A DNA stretch of 41,969 bases, from IMG/VR virus record IMGVR_UViG_3300048591_000346, positions 1-41,969 of that record; one strand, written 5' to 3'. The position numbers and the translations under genes are program-made. Shown in pieces: positions 1 through 6,579 of this stretch (position 1 is the stretch's first letter; each line of letters begins with the position of its first letter). Below the pieces are notes generated by a model. That model was not told the DNA's origin. It searched no databases and saw only the letters and a program-made list of their open reading frames with translations. The stretch is from a virus.

Positions 1-2
1 CG

Positions 3-221
3 CCCGCGACGCAGAGCGCCGCGCGCCCTGCGCTGAAGAAAGCGATCCGCATCCTAGCGTCCGACGCATCTTGGGCAAACTGGATCGAACACATCGAGCA
101 ATCGGGAAGCCACGAGATGGCCGCGGCGGCACGCGCTGCCGGAGAGATCGTAGCGTGCTCCCGTTGGCCTACGGACGCATCGCCATTGCCGGCAGTGCAA
201 TCAATCTCAGGGGGCAAGTGA
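3..221 (+). CDS. C-terminal end of a truncated protein, possibly the replication protein
   Basis: An open frame enters from the left edge and ends at the TGA at 219-221, about 72 residues in. It is rich in Ala, Arg and Trp, with a tail in which an Arg-Trp-Pro motif precedes Ser-Pro-Leu-Pro. Tails of this kind end many helix-turn-helix replication proteins of rhizobial phages (recalled family resemblance, not searched). It could be the C-terminus of the gene cut at the right edge of the window (41491 onward). Direct joining of the two ends puts the halves out of frame, so bases must be missing. The next gene starts in its stop codon (ATGA). Confidence 0.6.
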   Translation, partial: PATQSAARPALKKAIRILASDASWANWIEHIEQSGSHEMAAAARAAGEIVACSRWPTDASPLPAVQSISGGK

Positions 222-874
222 TGGAAGAAACCTGGAAAAAATTCGTCGCATCTTTGCGACGGGAGCGGAGGGCCGAGGCACGGCATTTGAGGATGGCAAT
301 GGGTAATTTGTCGATCGCCGCCATGAGAATGCGGGCCGTTCAAAGCGCCATTTCGTGGTCGATCGATCAGAAGGCGTCACGTGAGGAGATAGAGCGGAGC
401 ATCTCTCAGGGTACAGCGCATGTGTTCGATGAAGTTGCGATGCAGGTTGCTGAGTTGACGCCGGCAGACAACGCAATCGAAGCATTTACCCTTCCGGAAG
501 GCGAGGGGGTAGCCGAGGCGTTGGCCGAATTGCATGCCCTACTCGAGGAGTTGCAGTCGCGTGCAAACCGAGGCGCCGATGTACATCCGAAACATAAGCC
601 TGAAGTGCGCAAGGCGGTGTGGGACCTGACTGGGGGCCGCTGTGCGTATTGCGAGATCGCGCTGAAGCCGGATGGATGCGATGGCGGAGCCTTCGTTGTT
701 GAGCACGTCGTTCCTGTTTCCGCCGGTGGCCCTGACAATCTCGCGAACTACGTTGCCGCCTGTGGAGCGTGCAATTCGGGCAAGAGCAACGGGCACGTTC
801 TCGACTTCATCAGGAAGCGGATGGGCAAGACACTGCCTGAGCGCCATTTGGCCGTCGTCGGCGCCGACGCATGA
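221..874 (+). CDS. HNH endonuclease with an N-terminal helical domain
   Basis: A 217-residue protein. The ATG at 221 overlaps the upstream stop and is preferred to a longer frame from 71 that covers the neighbour. The C-terminal third carries an HNH fold: Cys141 and Cys144 (CxxC), Glu161-His162 with Val-Val-Pro following, Asn173, then Cys181 and Cys184 (CxxC) followed by Asn185. The paired CxxC motifs would hold a structural zinc and His162 is the likely catalytic base. The first 120 residues are helical and charged, of unknown role. The gene sits in a rightward chain ending with the NusG-like gene. Possible roles are nicking during replication, recombination or defence; the sequence does not decide. 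Confidence 0.85.
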   Translation: MEETWKKFVASLRRERRAEARHLRMAMGNLSIAAMRMRAVQSAISWSIDQKASREEIERSISQGTAHVFDEVAMQVAELTPADNAIEAFTLPEGEGVAEALAELHALLEELQSRANRGADVHPKHKPEVRKAVWDLTGGRCAYCEIALKPDGCDGGAFVVEHVVPVSAGGPDNLANYVAACGACNSGKSNGHVLDFIRKRMGKTLPERHLAVVGADA

Positions 875-1104
875 CCAGCCGCGACGACCTTTTCACGATC
901 TTCGGCGAGACCTGGTTTCGCACCTGGTCTGGCGACCGCTACGACTGGACGAGCAGCGACGGGCGTTTGGTCTGCTGGCGTGATGTCAGACAGTACCGGG
1001 CAACACTCGACGGTTATCCATCCACCAAGACCTGGCCCACGCTGACAGCGGCAATGGTGGCCTCTGTCCAGTCGAGGGAGAAGTACGACAGGAGGGCAGC
1101 ATGA
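871..1104 (+). CDS. small conserved-looking phage protein, unknown function
   Basis: A 77-residue protein starting in an ATGA overlap with the HNH gene, so translational coupling is likely. It is rich in Trp, Tyr, Arg and Asp and has no membrane segment or signal peptide. The N-terminal half looks like a small beta-rich domain with several Trp residues in aspartate-containing turns. The methylase start lies inside its last codons. I do not recognise the family. Confidence 0.7.
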   Translation: MTSRDDLFTIFGETWFRTWSGDRYDWTSSDGRLVCWRDVRQYRATLDGYPSTKTWPTLTAAMVASVQSREKYDRRAA

Positions 1105-1979
1105 CAATAGCGGACGCGCCATCCCGCCCCGTCATCCGCTATCACGGCGGCAAATGGCGCCTGGCGCCGTGGATCATCGCGCAGTTTCCGCCGCACCGGG
1201 TCTACGTCGAGCCCTATGGCGGCGCCGGCAGCGTGCTGCTGCGCAAGCCGCGCGCCCGCGGCGAGGTCTACAACGACTTGTGGGGCCGGGTCGTCGATGT
1301 GTTTCGCGTGCTCCGGGATCCCGACATGGCGCACGAGCTGCAGCGCCGGCTCATTCTCACGCCATTCGCGCGCAGCGAGTTTGCCGCCGTCACGCCGGCG
1401 GCGTTCGAAACTGACGACATCGTCGAACGGGCGCGGATGACGATCGTGCGGGCCTACCAGGGCCACGGCTCCAACTCGCCCGATGAAACACAGGCGACAG
1501 GGTTCCGCTCGAACAGTATGCGCTCCAACACGACGCCGGCCGTCGAGTGGGCAAATTATCCCTGGCAGATCGCCGCGTTCGTCGAGCGGTTGCGCGGCGT
1601 CGTCATCGAGCAGCGCCCGGCCGCGGACGTTATGCGCGGCTTCGACGGGCCGGACACGCTGCACTACGTCGATCCGCCCTATGTCCACGAGACCAGATCG
1701 CGCGGGAATCCGTACTGCAAGAAGGGCTACGCCCACGAGATGAGCGACGCTGACCACGAGGCGCTGGCCGCGGCGCTGGGCGAGCTCGAGGGCATGGTGG
1801 TCGTCTCCGGTTATGACTGCCCACTGTATCGGCGCCTGTTCGGCGGCTGGAAGCGCATCGAGTGTCGCGCGCTTGCCGATGGCGCGCTCGAGCGAACCGA
1901 GGTGCTCTGGATGAACGAAGCGGCGACGTTGGCCGCAGTGCAGCCCTGCATGTTTTCACAACTCGTAGAGGTCGCATGA
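1101..1979 (+). CDS. D12-class adenine-specific DNA methyltransferase
   Basis: A 292-residue Dam/D12-type N6-adenine methyltransferase. The N-terminus has the motif X sequence (Arg13-Tyr-His-Gly-Gly-Lys18). Motif I for S-adenosylmethionine follows as Val36-Glu-Pro-Tyr-Gly-Gly-Ala-Gly-Ser44. The catalytic motif IV is Asp191-Pro-Pro-Tyr194. Length and motif order fit the Dam family; the recognition site cannot be read from sequence. No cognate nuclease with restriction features is beside it, so it looks like an orphan phage methylase for protecting or marking DNA. The phage also carries a gcrA gene (40955), whose host counterpart reads adenine methylation. The start overlaps the upstream stop (ATGA). 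Confidence 0.93.
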   Translation: MTIADAPSRPVIRYHGGKWRLAPWIIAQFPPHRVYVEPYGGAGSVLLRKPRARGEVYNDLWGRVVDVFRVLRDPDMAHELQRRLILTPFARSEFAAVTPAAFETDDIVERARMTIVRAYQGHGSNSPDETQATGFRSNSMRSNTTPAVEWANYPWQIAAFVERLRGVVIEQRPAADVMRGFDGPDTLHYVDPPYVHETRSRGNPYCKKGYAHEMSDADHEALAAALGELEGMVVVSGYDCPLYRRLFGGWKRIECRALADGALERTEVLWMNEAATLAAVQPCMFSQLVEVA

Positions 1980-2074
1980 ACCGCGTCCTCACCTGGGCCG
2001 ATGAACAGCTAACCGACCTCGGCGTGATGATTGCCGCGTTCTTCCGGGGATTTTCAGAGGGGATGCGGAAATGA
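1976..2074 (+). CDS. 32-residue hypothetical protein
   Basis: A very short gene between two stop/start overlaps: its ATG lies in ATGA with the methylase stop, and its TGA overlaps the next ATG. The product has an amphipathic middle (Leu, Val, Met, Ile, Ala, Ala, Phe, Phe) between charged ends, which suggests a membrane-surface helix. The overlaps and the GGGG-rich stretch before the next start support translation. Function unknown. Confidence 0.55.
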   Translation: MNRVLTWADEQLTDLGVMIAAFFRGFSEGMRK

Positions 2075-2277
2075 GCACCTGGGTTCTGTATTTGCTTTTG
2101 GCGACCGGCGACACGGAGCGCATCGGCGTTGCCCGTGAGCTTTGCGAGTACATTCCGATAGCCATAGAGGCGGGGCATCCGGTCCATTCGGAGCACTACG
2201 GCCGTCGCGTCGAGATCGTCCGCGCCGCCTGTCATGGGCCAGTGACAGACGATCCTTGCGGGGAGCCGGTGTCTTGA
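2071..2277 (+). CDS. 68-residue hypothetical protein
   Basis: The ATG at 2071 overlaps the preceding TGA, and its own stop overlaps a TTG start of the next gene. The product is a small soluble protein with a hydrophobic beta-like N-terminus, an Arg/Glu helix and a His-rich middle. It resembles many small early genes of alphaproteobacterial phages. Function unknown. Confidence 0.6.
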   Translation: MSTWVLYLLLATGDTERIGVARELCEYIPIAIEAGHPVHSEHYGRRVEIVRAACHGPVTDDPCGEPVS

Positions 2278-2909
2278 TCGCGGCGCTCTACGTCCAGAAA
2301 GGCGGCTGTTACTTCAACCTTGATGGCGTCGATCCTTGGGACGAGGCGCGGGATGCGCGGCGCTATGCCGGGCCGTGGCCGGTTGTTGCGCACCCGCCAT
2401 GCGCGCGGTGGTGCAAACTCGCCGGCTTCGTTGAGCATGTCTATCCGGGCCGGTTCAGGCGCGGGGATGACGGCGGATGCTTCAAGGCGGCCCTGGCGGC
2501 GGTTCGTAAATGGGGTGGAGTGCTTGAGCATCCTGAAGGTTCGGCAGCATGGGCCGCGCATGATCTGATTGAGCCGCCGCGGTGGGGCGGCTGGGTCGTT
2601 GCTGACTGGCAAGGCGGGTGGACCTGCTGCGTTGAGCAGGGTGCGTATGGTCACCGCGGCCGCAAGGCGACCTGGCTCTACGCGTTCGGCGTCGAATTGC
2701 CATCGCTTCGATGGGGCCCGGCCAGCGGTGAGTTCGAATGGACGTCCTGGTTAGAGCACAACACGCCGGAAGGTCGGCGTCGTGCAGTAAGGACAGGCGT
2801 TGTCCAACGCCTGTCCAAGCGTCAACGGGCGGCCACGCCGCCAGAGTTCCGCGACCTCCTGATCGCGATAGCACGCAGTGCACGCCCGGCAGAAAGGACA
2901 GCCGCATGA
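2274..2909 (+). CDS. phage protein with a Pro-Pro-Cys motif, unknown function
   Basis: A 211-residue protein. The likely start is the TTG at 2274, overlapping the upstream TGA and preceded by GGGGAG; an ATG-initiated version from 2142 would run over the previous gene. Striking features are His-Pro-Pro-Cys-Ala-Arg-Trp-Cys near residue 40 and a Leu-Glu-His-Pro-Glu-Gly-Ser box near residue 80, with many Trp and Gly after it. Proteins with these boxes are common in phages of actinobacteria and alphaproteobacteria and are usually left hypothetical. The Pro-Pro-Cys recalls cytosine-5 methylase motif IV, but the SAM-binding FxGxG and Glu-Asn-Val motifs are missing. Confidence 0.7.
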   Translation: MIAALYVQKGGCYFNLDGVDPWDEARDARRYAGPWPVVAHPPCARWCKLAGFVEHVYPGRFRRGDDGGCFKAALAAVRKWGGVLEHPEGSAAWAAHDLIEPPRWGGWVVADWQGGWTCCVEQGAYGHRGRKATWLYAFGVELPSLRWGPASGEFEWTSWLEHNTPEGRRRAVRTGVVQRLSKRQRAATPPEFRDLLIAIARSARPAERTAA

Positions 2910-3106
2910 ACATCTCCATTCCTCCTGCCATCGGCCAGGTGTTTGCGCTCATCACGACGCTTGTGGGCTACGGGCTCCTGCTGCTGATCGCGGCGGCTGT
3001 TCTCGGTGAATTCGGTGTGAGGGCGACGTTTCTGCCTCGTGTCTCGGGGCAATCATTGATCTGGGTGTGCGGGTGCTACTGGCTGGTGAAGGGAGGGAAG
3101 TTGTGA
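2906..3106 (+). CDS. 66-residue inner-membrane protein
   Basis: ATG at 2906 overlaps the previous stop. Residues about 11-33 form a strong transmembrane segment rich in Leu, Ile, Val, Ala and Gly. A second, weaker hydrophobic stretch with Trp and Cys lies at 50-60, before a Lys-rich end. A two-pass topology is possible. It belongs to a chain of tiny overlapping genes. Function unknown. Confidence 0.65.
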   Translation: MNISIPPAIGQVFALITTLVGYGLLLLIAAAVLGEFGVRATFLPRVSGQSLIWVCGCYWLVKGGKL

Positions 3107-3381
3107 CCCTCATCGAGGCCCGCCGTGAGCTTTCCGCTCTCCACTCCAACAATCTCGTTTTCACTGAGGCTCAGTGTAGGAGAGCCAACGAGTTAATCGA
3201 CATCATCAATGAGGCATCAATGGCAACACGCATCGGCAGGGCGACAGTGAAGGACGGCAAGGTGAAGCCTGCTTCTTCTGCTCCGAAAACGGCCCGTATC
3301 GCGGCCAAGAAGAAGGTCGCCAGAACGGTGAAGGGACTGGTGAAGAACCGAACAGCGACGAAGGCGAGGGCAGCGAAATGA
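3103..3381 (+). CDS. basic Lys/Ala-rich small protein
   Basis: A 92-residue protein. The start is the GTG at 3103, which overlaps the upstream TGA and follows a good ribosome site (GGGAGGGAAG); the longer frame from 3067 would lie inside the neighbour. The first 40 residues form a helical domain. The C-terminal half is a Lys/Arg/Ala/Thr tail like histone H1 or small nucleic-acid-binding tails. It may bind DNA or RNA non-specifically (inference). Confidence 0.6.
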   Translation: MTLIEARRELSALHSNNLVFTEAQCRRANELIDIINEASMATRIGRATVKDGKVKPASSAPKTARIAAKKKVARTVKGLVKNRTATKARAAK

Positions 3382-3632
3382 GCTATAATCCGGGGAACCT
3401 TAAGCTCCAGCCCTACGATCATGCAGCGGTCATTGAACTGGCGGATCACGCCGCACAGCTAGGCATCACATTCCACATCGGCGGCATTCCGTTCGGCGCA
3501 CCCTTCAACCGGGATTTATGGAGCAAACACCATGCAGAAGAGGGTGCTCCGGCAATACGCAACGATTGGGCGGAAACACAGGAAACGCCTCTACGGGGTG
3601 CCGTGGTCGGAACGCTGCGAGGAAGCGGCTAA
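3378..3632 (+). CDS. 84-residue hypothetical protein
   Basis: The ATGA overlap at 3378 with the upstream stop supports the start. The first 50 residues look like a normal globular protein (alternating hydrophobic and charged residues, a Gly-Gly-Ile-Pro-Phe-Gly turn). The last third shares DNA with the next small gene in another frame and has lower-complexity composition. Both frames may be used. Function unknown. Confidence 0.5.
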   Translation: MSYNPGNLKLQPYDHAAVIELADHAAQLGITFHIGGIPFGAPFNRDLWSKHHAEEGAPAIRNDWAETQETPLRGAVVGTLRGSG

Positions 3633-3693
3633 GGCCAAGCAGGCCAATCGGATCGCATCGAAGTCAAAGGCGGCGACGAAGAAGGCGGGGTAG
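3532..3693 (+). CDS. 53-residue very basic protein
   Basis: ATG at 3532, TAG at 3691-3693, overlapping the end of the previous gene by about 100 bases in another frame. The product starts Met-Gln-Lys-Arg-Val-Leu-Arg and is Lys/Arg/Ala-rich with an aromatic patch (Tyr-Gly-Val-Pro-Trp). It resembles the tail of the 3103 product and may bind nucleic acid. The composition is protein-like and the stop sits directly before the next ribosome site, but the overlap lowers confidence. Confidence 0.5.
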   Translation: MQKRVLRQYATIGRKHRKRLYGVPWSERCEEAAKAKQANRIASKSKAATKKAG

Positions 3694-3696
3694 GGG

Positions 3697-3939
3697 ATGG
3701 ACAACCCACTGTGGATTGCTGGTTACAGAGCTGGCGTGGATGCAGCACGGCAGGCCGCGTACAGCTCACGGGTAAACGTTTGGTGGGGGCCGAACGCACA
3801 TCCGAATGATGGCGTCGCAGTAGGAGAGGCAGGCGTGCGACATGCGGTCGATAGATTGCACAACACAATTCAAAGCGACGAATACTTCACCCCGCCGTCA
3901 ACGGAGTCCTCCCCGTCTCCGTCAAAGAGGGAAGGGTGA
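3697..3939 (+). CDS. 80-residue hypothetical protein
   Basis: ATG at 3697 follows a GGGG-containing ribosome site (taGGGGatg). The product is soluble, with a Trp-rich N-terminal half (Asp-Asn-Pro-Leu-Trp; Val-Trp-Trp-Gly-Pro) and a Ser/Pro/Lys-rich, probably disordered, tail. The Ala-Gly-Tyr-Arg-Ala-Gly helix is typical of small early phage proteins. Function unknown. Confidence 0.55.
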   Translation: MDNPLWIAGYRAGVDAARQAAYSSRVNVWWGPNAHPNDGVAVGEAGVRHAVDRLHNTIQSDEYFTPPSTESSPSPSKREG

Positions 3940-3942
3940 GGG

Positions 3943-4113
3943 ATGATTGATCTTAGTCCTCTGGCGACAATGACAGAGTGGGCGATCGCAGCGCTGCTGG
4001 CGTTCCTCATTCTCTTGATTGTGGGGATTTTCGCTGACGTCCAATTGTGGTGGATGGCGCCCGTCACGGCCGGACTGTGGGGCGTGTTTAAGCTGACACT
4101 GTTTCGGCGTTAG
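3943..4113 (+). CDS. 56-residue membrane protein
   Basis: ATG at 3943 lies just after the preceding gene with GGGTGAGGG as ribosome site; the stop is TAG 4111-4113. Residues about 13-32 form a strong transmembrane helix (Ala/Leu/Ile/Val with a central Phe). A second hydrophobic stretch with three Trp residues follows at 36-50, and the end is Arg-rich. A two-pass hairpin in the inner membrane is likely. Function unknown; its position before the NusG-like gene gives no direct clue. Confidence 0.6.
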   Translation: MIDLSPLATMTEWAIAALLAFLILLIVGIFADVQLWWMAPVTAGLWGVFKLTLFRR

Positions 4114-4141
4114 ACGCCCTCGCGGCGAGAAAGGGGGAACG

Positions 4142-4369
4142 GTGAGAGACCAGTTCGTTTCGTTCATGCCGTGGGTTCTGTCTGCCATCACGATTTGGAT
4201 GACGGTGTTGGCCGGGAACAAGCACCCGAGCGCATGGTTGGTCGGATTGGCGAACCAAGCCTTTTGGCTTTCATGGATCGTGGCGAGCGGCTCGTGGGGT
4301 CTGCTCCCGATGAATCTGGCCTTGTGGATCGTATACGGCCGCAACCATTGGAAATGGAACACGGCATGA
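4142..4369 (+). CDS. 75-residue Trp-rich membrane protein
   Basis: Starts with GTG at 4142 after an AAAGGGGG ribosome site. It has three hydrophobic segments (about 8-25, 33-48 and 53-66) and eight Trp residues, with a basic C-terminus. This looks like a small three-helix membrane protein. Its stop overlaps the start of the NusG-like gene (ATGA), so the two are probably co-translated. Function unknown. Confidence 0.65.
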   Translation: MRDQFVSFMPWVLSAITIWMTVLAGNKHPSAWLVGLANQAFWLSWIVASGSWGLLPMNLALWIVYGRNHWKWNTA

Positions 4370-4869
4370 GCACCACCTGGAACATACTTCGCGTGTCCAC
4401 TCTCCGAGAGACGACCGTAGCAGGGAACCTGATGATGGATCTGGGGCTCAAGACCTATGTGCCGATTGAGATCCGGCGCCGGCAAGGTAAGGGCGTGGTT
4501 CACGAGTTCCGTCGGCCGTTGATCCCTGGCTACGTGTTCGCCGGAACTCGGGGGAAGATGCCGTGGCGAGAGATTGCCGAGGCCAAGCACGTCATCGGAT
4601 GGCTTGTCACGGATGGCTCCCGTCCCGCCAGGGTCGCGAACTACGAGATTGAGCGTATCGAAACTCTCGCTCGTGATCACAACAGAGTGCTCGCCGATAC
4701 GTTTACGTTCCGGCCCGGCGACACCGTCCGTCCCACGCGGGGACCATTCCAATCCATTGAAGTTCTGTTGCGTTCTGTGAGGGGATCAACCGCCACCGTA
4801 GAGGTGAAGATGCTCGGATCGACACGCGAGGCAAAGCTGAAGGTTTCCGACCTTGAGAAGGTCGCATGA
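4366..4869 (+). CDS. NusG/RfaH-family transcription elongation or antitermination protein
   Basis: A 167-residue NusG paralogue. Residues 4-105 fit the NGN domain: Trp5 in the first strand, then the Arg-Pro-Leu-Ile-Pro-Gly-Tyr-Val-Phe segment at 50-58, typical of NusG where it contacts RNA polymerase. Residues about 116-145 fit a KOW motif (Phe-Arg-Pro-Gly-Asp-Thr-Val-Arg). Host NusG proteins are of similar length, so this is a complete two-domain paralogue. It is the last gene of the rightward early operon, the position of Q in lambda, so a role as late antiterminator is plausible but inferred. A phased GGAAC-box array begins 27 bases after its stop. Confidence 0.85.
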   Translation: MSTTWNILRVSTLRETTVAGNLMMDLGLKTYVPIEIRRRQGKGVVHEFRRPLIPGYVFAGTRGKMPWREIAEAKHVIGWLVTDGSRPARVANYEIERIETLARDHNRVLADTFTFRPGDTVRPTRGPFQSIEVLLRSVRGSTATVEVKMLGSTREAKLKVSDLEKVA

Positions 4870-4895
4870 TCGTCCCGTACCGCCGCATTCCGCCG

Positions 4896-4952
4896 TGAAA
4901 TCCGGTGGAATCGGCATGGAATGGGCTGGAACGGCGTGAAACCACGTGGAAC
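4896..4952 (+). repeat. phased GGAAC/GGAAT box array A
   Basis: Six TGRAAY boxes begin at 4896, 4906, 4917, 4927, 4937 and 4947, so the spacing is 10-11 bases, one helical turn. The region between the NusG-like stop and the downstream hairpin has no other feature. Related arrays lie at 30385, 38049 and 40695 on the opposite strand. Regular helical phasing suggests a DNA-binding protein array; the ligand is unknown. Confidence 0.6.
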
Positions 4953-4959
4953 CGGCACG

Positions 4960-4991
4960 AAAAAGCCCCGCTCGGATCTCTCCGGCGGGGC
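4960..4991 (-). terminator. hairpin terminator, second of a pair
   Basis: The stem GCCCCGC/GCGGGGC has an inner GGA/TCC pairing. On the minus strand the stem is followed by TTTTT, the layout of an intrinsic terminator. It backs up the hairpin at 5050 for the minus-strand membrane gene. It could also slow plus-strand transcripts from the NusG operon, though there is no U-tract on that side. Confidence 0.65.
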
Positions 4992-5040
4992 GCTTCGGTG
5001 GATGGTCGATCGAAGATGCCGTGCATATCCCGTCTGGCCA

Positions 5041-5069
5041 AAAGAGAACCCCCGGCGCTAACCGGGGGA
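5041..5069 (-). terminator. intrinsic terminator of the membrane gene at 5078
   Basis: Perfect stem CCCCCGG (5050-5056) with CCGGGGG (5063-5069) and a six-base loop. On the minus strand it is followed by TTCTCTTTT. It lies 9 bases after the stop of the minus-strand gene at 5078. Confidence 0.75.
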
Positions 5070-5077
5070 GGCAGTCG

Positions 5078-5938
5078 TTAAGCAGCTATGCTGCGTCTGT
5101 ATAGCGTAGTCCGTGCCATCGATGGGAACTTGGACTGCAACTCAGGGATCGTTGGCTTCCGACCATTTGCCGCTTTGAATGCTCGGACGAAAGGGACGAC
5201 GTTGTCCTCCTTCGCGGGCAGGGGCATCAGGTCTTCGTCGCGGAACTCGGGCTCGATGGGCTTCGGTGCCGGCTTATGGCCGAGGCCGAGGTGAAGGAAG
5301 GCGACCGTCCCCAGCTCGGAGATCAGCACGACGATGAAGGGCATATTCAATCCAAGCCAATCATCGGAAACGTCGATGCCCCAGCTCCGGAGCACCTTGG
5401 CGGCATGGGCGTAGCCGTTGACCTTGGGCGCCGGCAGGCTCGCCAGCGTGGCCATGTGCCCTTTGATCGCCGCCGCGTAGACATCCACCGTCGCCATGAC
5501 GCCGCGGCAGCGGGTGCCTCGTCCGGACGCGCACTCGGTCGCCATCTTGGCCTGGGCTTCCGCGAGCATGCTCTCGGCCTTGGCGAGCTGGGCTTCCTCA
5601 CGGGCCCGGACGTCGTTGGCGGCCGATATGGCTGCGATCTTGTTCCCGGCCGTCTCGGCGTTCCTGGCGCCGCTCGAGACGCAAACGTAGAACAGGGCAG
5701 CGATGGACAGGATTGTCAGCATTGCGCCCTGTACGAGCGTCTGGCGGCTCCGGAGCGCCGGCCAAGCCATGTGAGCGGCTGCGATGGCCCCGACGAGAGC
5801 GGCGAGTGTCTGCGCATGTGCCGTCGTGACGGGTGCCCCGTGCAACACATCCTCGAACAGCACAGCGCCGGTGATGGTTGCGAAGAAAGCTCCGAGGCCG
5901 ATTGCGGGCCACGAACGGACGGTGGTAGTGTGTGACAT
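5078..5938 (-). CDS. membrane protein with coiled-coil domain and C-terminal HTH-like segment
   Basis: A 286-residue protein transcribed against its neighbours, with its own terminators. It has three hydrophobic segments in the first 100 residues, then an Ala/Glu/Lys coiled coil (about 105-150). Two Cys residues seven apart lie in that region and could form a disulfide hairpin. Another membrane segment lies near 200. The last 40 residues (Gly-Arg-Lys-Pro-Thr-Ile-Pro-Glu-Leu ... Thr-Thr-Leu-Tyr-Arg-Arg) look like a helix-turn-helix. The order resembles the plus-strand gene at 7844. Function unknown; a lysogeny-expressed membrane protein is one option. Confidence 0.75.
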   Translation of the reverse strand: MSHTTTVRSWPAIGLGAFFATITGAVLFEDVLHGAPVTTAHAQTLAALVGAIAAAHMAWPALRSRQTLVQGAMLTILSIAALFYVCVSSGARNAETAGNKIAAISAANDVRAREEAQLAKAESMLAEAQAKMATECASGRGTRCRGVMATVDVYAAAIKGHMATLASLPAPKVNGYAHAAKVLRSWGIDVSDDWLGLNMPFIVVLISELGTVAFLHLGLGHKPAPKPIEPEFRDEDLMPLPAKEDNVVPFVRAFKAANGRKPTIPELQSKFPSMARTTLYRRSIAA

Positions 5939-6095
5939 AGTCGTCGTCCTTCTGAATCAAGGATGATGATCAGGGCTCGGCCGGTGTTTCCAGCACCTGT
6001 CGGGCCCGCTTTATTCGCGCCGAAATTCTCGACGCAAATCAGAGAGTAACACGCAACACTTAACTGAATCTCTAACTATTTGCCTGCACTGCGCA

Positions 6096-6119
6096 GGAAA
6101 AGAGCGCCCGAAGGCGCCT
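6096..6119 (-). terminator. intrinsic terminator after the 6212 gene
   Basis: On the minus strand the sequence GGCGCC-TTCG-GGCGCT is followed by C and TTTT: a six-pair stem with a stable UUCG loop and a U-tract. It lies about 95 bases beyond the stop of the minus-strand gene at 6212. A second imperfect hairpin without a U-tract lies at about 6163-6188. From 5939 to 6095 I see no gene; it should hold the promoter of the 5078 gene, but no clear -35/-10 pair stands out. Confidence 0.65.
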
Positions 6120-6211
6120 AGTTGCTGCACAGAAGGCTGGAGAGTCCTTCTATTGCCTCTGCCTCCCGTAGCCTTTCGGCTGGGAGGCGTTGGCGTGCCT
6201 TTGTGAGACAC

Positions 6212-6457
6212 TTACTCAGCTACCGCGAAGCCCGCCGCCCTGATCTCGTCAGCGCTTGCATGGGCGTTCGGCAGGATGGCGATGTCGCCGAGCTTTGCGC
6301 CGCAGTCCGGACCAGCGCCCCCCTCGAAATCCCGTCGAACCTGCAGGAGCGCGCCGTGCGGCGTGTTGGCGAAGATGCGCCGTCCAACTTCCGGAATAGC
6401 CTCGTCCTCACGCAGCACGATGTACTTGTCGTCGATCTTGTAAATTTGCAGAGCCAT
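6212..6457 (-). CDS. 81-residue hypothetical protein with its own promoter
   Basis: The start at 6457 follows GGGAG seven bases upstream; a longer frame from 6505 would cross the -10 box. The product has a beta-rich N-terminus (Ile-Tyr-Lys-Ile-Asp-Asp-Lys-Tyr-Ile-Val-Leu-Arg) and a Gly-rich acidic C-terminus with a single Cys. It is monocistronic, with a strong promoter and a terminator, the layout of a moron expressed from the prophage. No membrane segment or known motif. Confidence 0.7.
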   Translation of the reverse strand: MALQIYKIDDKYIVLREDEAIPEVGRRIFANTPHGALLQVRRDFEGGAGPDCGAKLGDIAILPNAHASADEIRAAGFAVAE

Positions 6458-6483
6458 TGGTCGTCTCCCTGTCTGATGATCTG

Positions 6484-6512
6484 AATATACGAAAATTATT
6501 CGCATTCGTCAA
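6484..6512 (-). promoter_or_regulatory. strong sigma70-type promoter with operator-like inverted repeat
   Basis: On the minus strand TTGACG (6512-6507) and TATATT (6489-6484) are separated by exactly 17 bases. The spacer contains CGAA-N5-TTCG (6490-6502), an inverted repeat well placed for a repressor. A perfect palindrome TTCGCGAA lies at 6529-6536, between this promoter and the divergent HTH gene. The promoter drives the 6212 gene. Confidence 0.7.
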
Positions 6513-6579
6513 TGGGCAATCGACGCCATTCGCGAAAAAAATACGCACATATCCCGGCTGAATCGTGTACTATCTTCGC

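Noticed and set aside
2274-2909. Cytosine-5 DNA methyltransferase
   Set aside because: Only the Pro-Pro-Cys resembles the family; the SAM-binding and Glu-Asn-Val motifs are absent and the order does not fit.
6011-6211. Minus-strand 66-codon frame
   Set aside because: It spans the terminator at 6096-6119 and a second hairpin and has no ribosome site or protein-like composition.
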